DNA from: Hamiltosporidium magnivora | Lineage: Eukaryota; Microsporidia; Dubosqiidae | Direction of reading: 5' to 3' | DNA length: 58,543 nucleotides | Assembly (NCBI GenBank): GCA_004325065.1 | Contig: PITI01000002.1 | Span: forward strand, 1 to 58,543 | Shown here: piece after piece, positions 27,461 to 39,265 of the stretch | Layout: each line of letters starts with the position of its first letter | How positions within the stretch are numbered: position 1 is the stretch's first letter | Position numbers and translations under genes: made by a program | Notes under the pieces: generated by a model | Told to the model about the DNA's origin: nothing | Databases searched by the model: none | Seen by the model: the letters and a program-made list of their open reading frames with translations, nothing else

Positions 27461-27694
27461 TCGGCAATTCTTAACCGTGGATCTCCGCTTCTACAGGTGC
27501 GGGAGGGTATGTTATTGAGTGCGACCGAAGCCCAATAAAAGCTAAACCTCATACAGAAATCTTGATTTTGTTTTTTGTCAAAATATAACAAACAGATTCT
27601 CGAAAAATCAAAAAACCTTTTCATAAGGGGAGAGACTATGATCAGTTATCAGATTTAAAGAGGAGCGGCTCACTTAGAGGGTTGGGAATTACGA
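27461..27694 (-). mobile_element. hAT-like non-autonomous element, copy 2
   Basis: The ends are imperfect inverted repeats: TCGGCAATTCTTAACC at 27461-27476, and, read inward from 27694 on the other strand, TCGTAATTCCCAACCC. Each is followed by a similar GC-richer block. The interior aligns in inverted orientation with 10567-10744. The TTCTTAACC ends recall Charlie-type hAT elements. The flanks (TTTTTAGA and TTTTATAT) are at best a degraded 8-bp target duplication. No transposase is encoded; at about 234 bases it is MITE-sized. Confidence 0.5.
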
Positions 27695-30600
27695 TTTTAT
27701 ATAGAGCCCAATTTTTTAGGAGAAATTTTGTGTTATGAGTGCGATCAAATACAACTCTCCTATATTTTGTAATAACTAGAAATTTATAGAAAAACCCCAA
27801 TTTTTTTGTCATCTATTGCTATGTATTTAAACATTTTTTTATCGTAAGATATTCTAGAAGATAAATAAGTAGTGAAACACAGAAACACTACTGAAAAGTA
27901 AAAATATATTTAAAAGATAATGTACATTTATTTTAAATAGCATTTTTTTTCATTCATAAAGCTCAGAATACTTGATAAAATATTGTTTTTTACAGTTTGA
28001 AATGTATCAATAGCTTCAAGCTCAATCAATTTATATTTATGCTAGTTAGTGAACAGAAACCTAAGGGAAAAGCTTGTATCTATATTGTATTTATTAGTTT
28101 ACATCCCTGTAATAATCATCGAACAAAAACTAACGATTAGCTTATCTATAAAGACCGGGTAAAAACATTTAGCAAGTATGTTGGTATAGGTAAAATCTCT
28201 AAAAATTTTCAATGTTACATTAGTGAAGAATTCTAATCACTATGATATATACTGAACTCGCAAAAATACCAGTTGGATATAGTGGTTGGATATAACTTTG
28301 AAATGGCACTTCATCAAAATAAAAGAAACATTTCTTGTAATCTAAAAAAACACAACTCGAAAGAAAATGTTTGCAAAACTCGGACCATTTTTTTCCAACA
28401 ATAAATTAAAATTTTGTTTGTAAAGATACTTCATATTAGAAGTAAAAACAAAATAAAAATCTTCTGTAGCCATAGAAAAAAATATGATTAAAGTAAAATC
28501 ATTCTTTATTACGTAAGTGTTGTAAATATATTTAACTTTCATTAACTGTTTAATATATATCAATAGTAAAGAAATTTTTATTTCTATGTGAAAATTTGCA
28601 TTTTACGAGTTTTAAAATTTAAAGAGCGTAGAAAATTGTCTTGTTGAAACGAAAACACTAAATATGTATTATAAATGTGCTCTGTCTTTTCTATGGTTTA
28701 TAATATTTCGCCATAATTTTGTATCTACCTACAATACATAAATAAATATCTTAAATATAATCATAAATTTATACACCACGCTTTAAAATTACATATAATA
28801 ATAAAAAAGTAAAGTTTATTTAAAAGAATATGATTTTTCTGCTTATAATCTAGAAATTAACAAATTTCATTGTTTGAATTTTTTAAACAGGCAAATTGTT
28901 TTAATTATGTCGGAATCCGAAAATAATTATAGAGATAATAATTTACTAAAATAGTCATTTTTACAATTTTGTTTTTCGTGTAACTTGTTAAACACTAATT
29001 TGACTTTTAGATAATCGCGACATCAAAGAAGCACTTTGTTTCTGCAAGTCATGATAAAAGACTTTTTGCGTATTTATATTAAAGTCTTTTTTGAAATAAG
29101 TCATTTATGAATCTAATTAAACCTATAGGTATGTCATCCCAATAATAGGAAATCTTTGTAATCAAATCAAAAATATAATTAAACTTGTTAACCAGCTAAA
29201 AATGTAGAATATAAGAAGGCCGCTGTCTTTTAGAGAGGTAGAAAGTTTTGATTTTAGAAGTACCGCTACATAAATCCCAAGTTCTACTCCTTAGGACATT
29301 TAAATTGATTCGGGCTTTATGTTTATAGGATATTATGATCAAGGTATTTTAGAAAACCCCACTTTGGTTTTAAGAGTCGGTGAATTTATTGTTGCGCAAA
29401 CTGATTTATTTAAAAAAAGATAAAAAAGGGCTTTTTATCAAAGGACAATATTTATTTAAAATAAATAATAAATACCTAGAAACTATGACTAAAAAAATTA
29501 ACTCTAATATTTCATAAAAAGTAATCTTCAGCTGAATGAGTAAGCTATAAAAAAAGATAGTGAGATCTATAATGCATACTATAATATGAAAAATTATTTT
29601 CATTGCTCAAAAAAAGGGAATAGAAAAACCGAAACTTGGAATTAACGGTTAAAATTTCACTTCCTGTTATTATTTACCATAAATTTTTATATATTAAACA
29701 ATAAATAATATCTAATATATAAAGTTGAAAATGAAAGTATAATGAAACTTGATCATTGTAAAATTTAATCGAATTAGATTTTTTTCTAACACTAGATTGC
29801 TTCTAAATCACATCTAAAAAATAGAATTTTATATAACATACGTGTTTAGTAAGACGAGTATATTTACTTAATAAAATTTTGCTCTATACATTCTAGTAAT
29901 ATTATACTCGCCACAACCATGCTGTAATTATAGTTAAATTATAAATATAATCCAAACTTTACATATTTGAACATTTGACAACGATTATACCTCCTCCTAA
30001 TGAATTTATGAATCATGTCTACTTGCAAATTTTGTTATTTGCATTGTTTTTTTTTCAAATCTAAAGATTTGTAAATTAAACATAATAATAGATGGTATAC
30101 TGATAAGATGAGCGTGTCACATATTATATGTTTTAATTTGCCATTTTGCACCTATTCTATTAAGGTTCTTTTCAATTTTTTTTCATTACCCTAGAAAGGA
30201 TATGAATGTAGTAGTACTATGTTCATTTTGAATTTAGGGGTAAATCTAAGTTTTTTGTAGTATTTCTTCCTCAAATATATCCTTCAAAATTGTAGAGTTG
30301 TTCTGCGTGTTGTTAAAAATACTATATTTTAATAAAATCCGTAGAACACTCACATTTTAATGGGTTCGGTTTTGAGAGATTCGTTAATCCTAGTTGTTTA
30401 AAAGCAAAAATTACGTTATTTTTCTATTATTTAAGATATAAATCATTATATTTTTAAATTTCTATCTTAAAAATACTTTCGCCGAATTTTTTATATGTAC
30501 GTATTTATTCCAATTTTTAACGGATATACAATTATATATGATAATCTCTTTATTACTAAAGATTCTATGTATTTATTTCTGGCATAAGCGTACTAGCAAA

Positions 30601-30924
30601 CACTTGCTAGACAAATCATAGCTCAATGGTTTGTCTTGCTCATCGCATTATTTTGTTAACTCGGTTGAATTTAGAAAAATGTTTATAGATTTTCCTAGAA
30701 AACCTTTTTTGAAATTATATTCGAATATCATAATACTTTTAACCAAAAAGAATATTTGAAACTATTAATCTATATATTTTTTTAATAGCTTGCTTCTTTC
30801 CTATGGATAGAACAAAATCTAACCATGAAGCATAGCATCGCTAAGAAATAGGCGTTCCTAAACACAATTCTTTTTTGACTGGTTAGGCTATCAGCCTTAG
30901 GCAAACTTTCTATACGATAGATGA
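27695..30924. other. AT-rich stretch, no gene seen
   Basis: A piece at 27732-27760 (GTTATGAGTGCGA) repeats a block inside the hAT-like element (GTTATTGAGTGCGA), hinting at a partial second copy. Beyond that I see only short chance frames. Confidence 0.4.
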
Positions 30925-31005
30925 AAAGTACAGCAACCTGGATTCGACCCAGGACATTTGGAAGTAAGTTTCGATATCTTCACCACAAAAAAATAGGCGA
31001 CATCT
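30925..31005 (-). repeat. tRNA-derived SINE head or tRNA pseudogene
   Basis: On the reverse strand a perfect 5-bp T-arm stem (CCTGG/CCAGG, 30937-30953) encloses the loop GTCGAAT. The whole forms a B-box, GGGTCGAATCC, one base from consensus. An A-box-like TGGTGAAGAT lies at 30976-30985. The boxes are about nine bases closer than in a real tRNA and no acceptor stem can be formed, so this is not a functional tRNA gene. A tRNA-derived SINE head or a decayed tRNA fits. Sequence downstream on that strand, to about 30830, is GC-richer and may be the SINE body. Confidence 0.45.
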
Positions 31006-32700
31006 AAACATATTACAATTATAAACTCTGATGTTTATATTTCTAAATCTATGACAGCTTTTAAAAAAAGCCGTTTGATTGTATGCAGAAATATACATCC
31101 TTTCAATATTTTTTATTCATAAAGCAAAATACATTAGATATCTTGTTTGTTTATTATACCTTTGTGTTTTTGTAGATCCTTTGGTATTAATATTTCCGGA
31201 TAATATATATCTATTTTTATTTAATTCGCTTAGATTGAAAAACATGTTGAAAAACCTATAAACAAGAGCCTTAATAACTTACTGAATGGATTAAACGTTT
31301 TAGCTTTATTTTTATCTAGTAAATTTGGAATTCATTAACATTTATCTACGATATAAAAATATAATAACACTAATTTCCTTATTAATCATAACCTTATAAA
31401 AATACTTTCGGTGTTACTGTAACAAGATATTATTTATCATATTAATTACTCGTAAAATAGACTACTTTTTAATATCTTGCATGATTTTATTTAGAATGAA
31501 ATATAACGCCCTAAGCTTTTTTTGGCATTTCCTGATCTAATCAAATCCTAATCTATTCTTGTACATATTTTGTTTAGTAAATAAAAGTCAAATTTTAGGT
31601 AAACAGATATGGCAAGAAGTTATGTTTTATAATGTATATAACATGCAGACAGTTCTAAAATATTATTAAATACAAAAGGCTCATTTAAAAATGTCATTAT
31701 GGCAATTGTCTAATTTGAAACCAGACATTATATCATATTCACGCCTGAAGTAAAAATTTTACCGATTTTTTTACAAAAAAACAACAGTTTATAACGAACA
31801 AAAAAAGCTTTTAAAACATTACCAGTTTCTGACTGTTAAAATAACTGTAAGAAAAATATAGATCAGCTATTTTTATAGGTACTTATAAGGTTGTGCAAAC
31901 GCAATTTTATGGTATTGTTTTGGGGTTTAAAACATTTTTTTGCATTAAGACTGTTTCATATAATTTCAAATGTATCGCAACACGCTAAAACCAGTTATTT
32001 TAAAAAATATATATTTGTATTAGTTTTTACATTTTGGTTATAAAAATTAACTTTATATTTTGTGATCTTAGTATATTTTTCTGGTTATTTTCTTTCTTGT
32101 ATAATTGTCGTGTGGCTTTGATTAATTTTTTCGATATTATAAAAGCTGCCACAAAATTTAGCCTTATGATTCTGATTCTACGCATTCGACAGTTGTAACA
32201 TTTATATTATACCATAGAACCTAAAAGTTCTTAATTTAGAAGTTTTTGTACATTTGATTTGGTTTACATTTCATAAATTGTTTCAATTCATAATATGCAA
32301 AAAACTTTACAGAATATTTTTTTTAGTTGCAGTAACTTGTTTGTTTAAAATTCTATAAATATCTAAAGATGTTTTGGTTTTATTTTTCAATTGCAATATA
32401 CATATAATAAAATATAGGATAAACTATGTATTTTTTCAAATTATTTAAAATTGAAATAACGTTTCAAATTCTGTACATTTCAAAAAGTTTTTATAAAGTC
32501 TATGATTAAAAACCAAGTTTGTATTTAGATTTTTCGTGTGCATAAAATTAAGTTAATAAATCTTAAAATAAAAGGAATAAATCTTGTGGATTTGGCATGT
32601 TCATACTCTTTATCTCCAATCTAGTTTTTAATACGGCTATGTTACATATAGAAATATTTAAGATCTAAATATGAGTTTAAGTTTTTATTAAAACAATTTT
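31006..32700. other. AT-rich stretch, no gene seen
   Basis: No supported feature. Confidence 0.45.
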
Positions 32701-32707
32701 ATAAATT

Positions 32708-33294
32708 TTTTTTTATTATGTCTACCTCATATTCAAACTTTTTATGATTAGGTCTAAAGATTGTAATCTCATGCTCTAAGGGTGTATAGACTCTATGTTT
32801 TTGGCGAGCTTCAACTATCGCATAGATTCCTTTGTTTTCAACGAAATATACTAAATATGTTTCTTTTAGCTGTGACGAAAAAATATAAATGATGTAACTA
32901 AGATCTAAAAATTGTGATTATAATAATAATTTCGAAAAATATCATTCCAATTAAGTGCAAAAATTTAGATTATAATTGTGTATTTTTATGCATATGATAG
33001 AAAAGCAATTAATATTTATATCAATTTGAAATAAATTATAAATTTGAACTATGTATATCATATTATGGCTTTTTTAAACCCTAACTTTATTATACACGAA
33101 GTTCAGAACCTTATATAATAAAATCAAATCTATTTTCTTATAGCAAATTTATAAAATCGCAAAAATATTTTCGATTTAGCTTTTTCGGCTCTATCTATAT
33201 CTTATTCCCTCAACAAAAAAACGCGTTTGATGATGATCTTTTGACAGTTTGCTCGACAATTGAAACAATCGAAATTTTTATTTCTTTGAAGCAT
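32708..33294 (-). pseudogene. Decayed small gene, unknown product
   Basis: On the reverse strand an ATG at 33294 opens a frame beginning MLQRNKNFDCFNCRANCQ, which includes a CxxCxxxC cluster. It continues to about 33115 across one in-frame stop. After frameshifts a second open part near 33080-32960 follows, and a third from about 32925 to the TAA at 32708 includes VENKGIYAIVEARQKHRVYT and ends VDIIKKNL. The last part has the residue balance of a real globular protein, unlike most frames here. I recognise no family. At least two frame changes and two stops separate the parts; an intron-containing gene is an alternative for the last junction. It is divergent from the fragment at 33478. Confidence 0.42.
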
Positions 33295-33477
33295 GGTTAA
33301 TAAGTAAAATAGAATAATATTGCAAATTTGATAGTTCTCTTTCCAAAAACAACATTTTGAAATTAAAATTATATATAATATTTTAGTACTATAAATGAAA
33401 GATTTTTTTTCTTTTTTTCGTGTTAAAAAAAAAATTAAGGATTAGAAATATTTCCAATTTGGTTTCTAAAAATATCT

Positions 33478-33640
33478 GAAAACCCTACAGTATTTATTAC
33501 GATCTTGACCAAGAAGAACTTTTATATAAGATAAGCTAGCAAAAATTTAAGATATGAAAAGATATACTCATCGATTCGGGCATAGAATCTATAAAAATCC
33601 AAGAGAAAATGCCCCATTAACACTTAATATGATAGAGAAC
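33478..33640 (+). pseudogene. Coding remnant, unknown
   Basis: A forward frame reads PYSIYYDLDQEELLYKIS, then after two stops DILIDSGIESIKIQEKMP. The acidic, mixed composition looks like protein rather than random AT-rich DNA. It starts about 180 bases from the divergent remnant ending at 33294, so both may once have shared a promoter region. Nothing further downstream can be joined with confidence. Confidence 0.3.
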
Positions 33641-33985
33641 TATAATATCTATCTAGGGCCTAAAGTTTACTCCTAAATGTGTTTGTAAGGTACTACAGAA
33701 CTAATACTAAATACAGTACTGTGAAATAAAAAAATATTTTTAGAGTCCTTAGATTAGTTTTTAATTTAAATCCTATATGAAGACTTATTGTCTGTAAGTT
33801 TTTTAAACTATTCTCAAATGTAACATATTTTCTATATAAAATTTCTTTTTTATAGCAAAAAATATTTATATGTTTATAACTTTATATTATACGATTTTTT
33901 CGAAAAATAACTTAAATCAATAAAAAAACGATAACTTTAAAGCTAAAATAAATCAAAATATATGATATCCAGTTTCTATATGAAC

Positions 33986-34065
33986 GTCTAATATGTAATT
34001 CATTGATGTTAAATTTATAAATACATATTAGACAAGGTTTGAGTTTCGAATCCGCGCCTACCTTG
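33986..34065. other. Two adjacent hairpins with a B-box-like motif
   Basis: GTCTAATATGTA at 33986-33997 is a perfect 12-bp inverted match to 34022-34033, with a 24-base loop. Directly next to it, CAAGGT at 34033-34038 pairs with ACCTTG at 34060-34065 around GTTTCGAATCC, which is one base from a tRNA/SINE B-box. The pair could be a degraded tRNA-derived repeat or the end of a small foldback element. Confidence 0.4.
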
Positions 34066-34069
34066 AAAG

Positions 34070-37000
34070 AAAATACACTATTTTATTATTTTTCTTTATG
34101 ATTTCTTCACCTATAGCATTACATCTAACGAGATAAATATTTAATTCCTTACAATATATTTATTGCATGAACGAAAAACCGGTAGATATACTGTACTATT
34201 TTTGAAATTCTCTTGAAAAAAGCGTATAATGTAAAAAAACTTGGTTGCTGAGCAGTGATGAAGGTTAATTTATGAGAATTTTTTTCGAAGCATTGTTTCT
34301 ATGAGTATTAAGAACGCCATTGTACTCGACACAAAATGGTATACGAGGACCGGAATGAGTAAGTATGTAAGAAAACCTTTAAATATCTGAAATTAAGCAA
34401 ACTTTTTTGACTCAATTTAAATTATGTTTGCCCAGTTTAGAAATAATTTGATTGTCAAATTGAAATGTCTAACTTATGAATTGGATGCGATTCACATAAA
34501 AAATACAGTAATTTTGGCAAAAATACTTTTAATAATCCCAATTCTTCGGCATTGATAATATATTATCGAAAATATATTAAATATACAATTTTTCTATAAG
34601 GTTAGCCTAATTTAATTTATGACATTTTATTTTAGATATTTAACCTCTCTATAATGCTAAATAGACTTACCTGTTTATATTACTTCTTCATTAATGATTT
34701 GAAGACTAGAAGTTTATTTTTAAAAACTTTTCTCAAAAATAAGAATTATTTATAAAAACAAAAAAATATAGATTATTTAAATGGGTGTATTAGCCAGAAA
34801 TTTGCTCGGTTTAAGCTGACAAATTTTAATGCTTTGGGTGTTAATTTATGCTTTTGGTTTTTAGTTTTTAAGGTGTAAAGGTCTATTTTTCTATGGATAA
34901 ATGTATCGAGATTCTAAAAAACTCAATAAATTGTTTAGTACTTTAATTATGAGTTGGTGAAATGGATAAAAACATATTTTTTTGCCGATTCAGCCTCATC
35001 TTATAGTTAATTTGATGTATATGATCTATCATTTGAATTCGTGACTTGCAAAAGAAAGATTTAAGTATTCTATTCAAACCTTAAAATACTCATATTGCAA
35101 AAATACTTAGAGATCATGTGTCTATCTTATGAAAACTTTAAAGCAAACCAAAAAGCTATCTATAAACGTGGATATAATTTTTTCTTATATTTGGATTTTG
35201 ATTGCAAATATATTTTCTAAATCCATTGAAGCCTAAATAGTGTAATGCGGAACCCATATTAAATTATCTGCACACAATATTTTGGTTTAGATTTATAAAT
35301 TAAATTCTTACTTTCGGACAAATGATATTCGTTTGGTATTCAAAGTCAGAATATTAATGTCGAAATATACTTTCATATTGGATTTCGATATCAAAATAAA
35401 AAAAAAAATAATTTGAAGGAATAATACTTATCGTACTTTATATTTTGACTATAAACTACATCTATCAAGAGAAATATATAACAATTGTTGTTTTTTTATG
35501 TTTTAGAAATTTCATATAAGAAGATATTCGCTGTAAATGTATTGATTCTCGAAAAGTTTTGATCCACTTATAATATAATACTGATTATTATAGATTGCTA
35601 TAAATTATGTGCTAGATTTAAATTAAAATTTTTCAATCGAAATAATTATAACTCAATAGTAATAATCAGTTTGTATATTTAAGGTAGTCTATAATAGTGT
35701 ATAAAGGTAATGTAAAATGTTATAATATTATCTCTATTGAAAACTCGTTCGTAAAAAAATAGCAAATTACAATTAAGAATAAAATATATATATTTAAGTT
35801 TTTTTTTGAATTTCAGATATGTTCAACGTATTTTTATGCTGGTATTTTGACCTGGTTGTTAATACGAACAATTTTTACTTTTATTCCCTTTCATAATTAC
35901 ATCTTAGTCAAAGTAAAGTAAATTTTTGAAAGGATAGAAACTAGATAAAAAAATTTGATAATAATCACTATTTATCTAAAAATTTTAAAATCTGGTTAAA
36001 AACAAAGTAGATTCGCGATTTTTTGAATTAAACATACTGGTACAATATATTTAGGTCAATTTATAAAAAAATATAAAAAAATACTTATATCTTTGTTCTA
36101 AAAATTTTTTATCTATTAATATATTGAAAGCTATGCTTTGGCAAAGCGATATTTCAAATAATGATAAAATTGTGACACACATACCACTAATCTTGTGTCG
36201 TCAATGCATCTCTAGCATGGTTCAAATTTAACCTATTAAAATTTTGTCTTTGTTTGAAGCGAAACACTTTTCTGCTGTTAACAAAAAAAATAATTTAGCC
36301 GACAAAAAAAGATATTTTTACAGATTCAAATTGTATCTCGTATCACACTAAAGCGTATATTGTACAATAAAGAAATTTAATAATCTATTTTTTGCAAAAA
36401 AATGAAAATACGCGACCTCAAAAATTCAATAAGACATCCTATCATTACTATAATTTTTAACATTTTTAACAATATTACAAATCAAAAAGAAATACTACAG
36501 CGAAATCTAGATTTATAGTCAAATCATAAAAAAAATTTATATTATTACTTATAGCCGTATTAGAATTTTGTTAAACATATATATTTTGATTTCCAAAAAA
36601 CATAAACATGAGTTTCACCTATGTCCCTTGCTGTATCGAGCCAAATTATTGTCCTTGTGACTTTGATTAAGCTCTGGATACCAGAATCTTCCAAAATTGT
36701 CATTTTGTGATAATACTTTATAATAGAAAAGAAATTTACTTGATGTTTTTTGCTTATATTTAATGTAGTATAAATCGATAAATTTGATATGAATAAACCT
36801 TTGCGTACGATAAATTTTAAAAACATTTAAATTTGTTTCCAAATTTTTTAAACTACAATATTTATTTTTCATAGTATTGGATCTTAGTATACTTCGTTGA
36901 TACTACAAAACTTGTCAATATATAAATAAATTAACATTATAATAGAGATAATGCAATTTTGCCTATAAGAAAGTTAAGGAATATACTAAGCATTATAATA

Positions 37001-37785
37001 TACCTTTTTATTTCTTTTCTTTGTTTTTTTTGGGAGTTAATGTCACAACAAAAATTTTAGAATAGATTTAAAACGAATTAAAGGGTTTTCAAGTCATCAT
37101 AAAATAGGCTATATTTTCATGCATCAAAATTCAGTTTTTAGTATTACTTTTTCTCCACAATATTATGATTTGAGAAAGGTATATGAAGGTTTTTGAAGCA
37201 TTTTTAAAAGTGTTATGTAAAAAATTATATTTTGTGTAAAAAAAACGATAAGTTGTGAGAAGAGCTTGCTTAAATATATTTTTTAAAGTTTGCAATTATA
37301 ATTCCTTTGATATTATAAACTAATTCCAAATTTTTATACTAAAGAAGAGTTCAAATATATATTCATATGCTTACTCAAAAAAATTGAGACATATGAATTA
37401 TTTATTGGTGTCAGTTCAAGTTTTTCATACAAAAACATAATTTTTGGGGTGAATCACACTATATTTCGTTGTTTTTATGTTCAAATCTTTTATTTGTTTA
37501 AAATCACTCTGAGTTTTGGTATATTTTCACAATGTTAAGTTACTGTAAAGAGTTGTTTGTGACCCTCTTTCTTCCTCTTTATTTCAACAATGATAACAGA
37601 ATCAGTTTTTCATACAAACAATTTTTAAAGACTTTGTTTTAGAAATTTTCTTTACTCTTTATTAAGATTTTTCGGATTAAATTATAAATTGGAAAATATA
37701 AAATGGTTTATAGTGATTTTGGAACTAATGTACTGTGTATGAAAATCAATTTACAATTACTGGTGACTGAATTTTTTTCCAAGGA
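34070..37785. other. AT-rich desert
   Basis: A 45-codon open frame at 34257-34393 (with SIKNAIVLDTKWYTRTGM) has better than random composition and is followed by GTAAGTAT, but cannot be extended. Otherwise no supported gene; the GC-richer spot at 36610-36700 has overlapping reverse frames and no motif. Confidence 0.4.
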
Positions 37786-37789
37786 TTTT

Positions 37790-38351
37790 GCTTTGATTCA
37801 TAATTAAAAAGAATAATCGATTCGCTTATCCTTGTGGATGTATCAAAATATTGCGCGAGCAAATTCCCAAAATATTAATATCACAAAGCGAATCAAATTT
37901 TTTGGAAAAATATTATCTAGTGCGTATTATATTTAACTTTTCTTAAATATATTCAAGCTTATATGATATTAATGGTATAAGAATTGCTTTTTGAAGCGCC
38001 TTAGTGGTTTTTGATACAATTTACAAAAATCTTAAGAAACCGCTAGGGAACTACTGTTATAATTATTTATAAAATATTTAAAAAAAGTTGATACTGACTA
38101 CATATATCATAGTTGAGACTAACTTGTTTTTAAGGATGCTTTGGCAAAGATTAATTTCTTCTTTTCAAGTTATATTTACGGTTCATAATAATATACAAAT
38201 AGTTAAGAAACGCATAATAGATTCATATTCACTAATTAGTCGATTAAAATTAGATTTGATAACAAATATATTTTTCATTTTGCCATGTAAGCAATACCTT
38301 ATGTGCCTAATTTACAAACAGAATAGTCTATTCTTAGTAAATAACTTTTAA
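37790..38351 (+). pseudogene. Possible decayed coding stretch
   Basis: A forward frame begins around 37805 with RIIDSLILVDVSKYCAS and continues with isolated stops to about 38045. A separate 87-codon frame in another phase follows at 38088-38351. The phrase KRIIDS occurs in both, perhaps by chance. The product would be hydrophobic and basic and has no motif I can name. Support is weak. Confidence 0.22.
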
Positions 38352-39097
38352 CAAATTTGAACAATTCTATTTAATCAATGCAAATATTAAAACCCAATAA
38401 AAAAAATTAAATCTTACTATAAATTTAATCAGATGCAATAAATCTATGTGAGGATTTTTCCTATAGCAAATTTCAAATTTCCAAATATATTTTCTTATGC
38501 GTGTCCATCAATTGGATTAAAAATATAATATTATGATCTATCATTTTTAAAATACTCAGAATTTTATTTAAAAATTTTGGTTATTGAAAACGCAAAAAAT
38601 TTTAATACGCTAGGAAACTCTTTAATATGTTGAATTAATAAAAAACACAATGTTACATAAGCTTTGAAAAAATTGAATACAATATAGTAGTTAATACATT
38701 TATAAATTAAATCACATGTCTGAAGAAAACCAAAATCATGAGTTTCTCACCATTAATCTTATATTTCTCCTATTTATTGAGTTTCGAATATTTATTGCGA
38801 AGCTTGCTCCTATCTTAACGAGAGTATGGCCTCCTTAATTATATATTCCGATAATTAAATATAAAATAAATATATATTGTAGCAAAGGTTTGGTTTAAAA
38901 ACCTTATAATTCATTTTTTGCATAAATTATCGATATAATAATAGCGTTGTTAAATAAATTCAATCTTTTTCGAAAACGAAATACCTTCGCTGGAAAAAAT
39001 TAACTAAATTTTTAGAATAAATAGTTTAACAGCAAAGAATATAGTTCTTTCCATTTTATGATTATTTAACAATTTAAAAACTTGTTTTGTATAAACT
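38352..39097. other. AT-rich stretch, nothing seen
   Basis: No supported feature. Confidence 0.45.
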
Positions 39098-39265
39098 ATG
39101 AAAACTTTTTACATTGGTTCGTGTGGTTGTATTCTTGATATTACTAGCCTTATCGTGCTCATTAGACAAGAAAAATGTGGGATTAACGTAACCGCACACA
39201 TTTCAAGAAAATCTACATACAGAAACCATAACAGACTAATGGATTACTTCGACTGTGTATACTAA
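39098..39265 (+). CDS. Small ORF, 55 aa, hypothetical
   Basis: An ATG-started frame begins MKTFYIGSCGCILDITSL, with a short hydrophobic run to about residue 22, then a charged part ending DYFDCVY. It contains four cysteines. Codons use C and G more than the flanks do. A TATAAA lies nine bases before the ATG, too close to be a normal promoter. The hydrophobic N-terminus could be a weak signal anchor. No homologue is recognised; it may be a fragment. Confidence 0.3.
   Translation: MKTFYIGSCGCILDITSLIVLIRQEKCGINVTAHISRKSTYRNHNRLMDYFDCVY

Noticed and set aside
29868..29885. AATAAAATTTTGC, like the 3' flank of the large gene.
   Set aside because: The match is short and AT-rich, and no related coding sequence lies next to it.
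34257..34393. A 45-codon frame followed by a GTAAGTAT splice-like site.
   Set aside because: No plausible second exon or homologue could be found, so an exon call is not supported.
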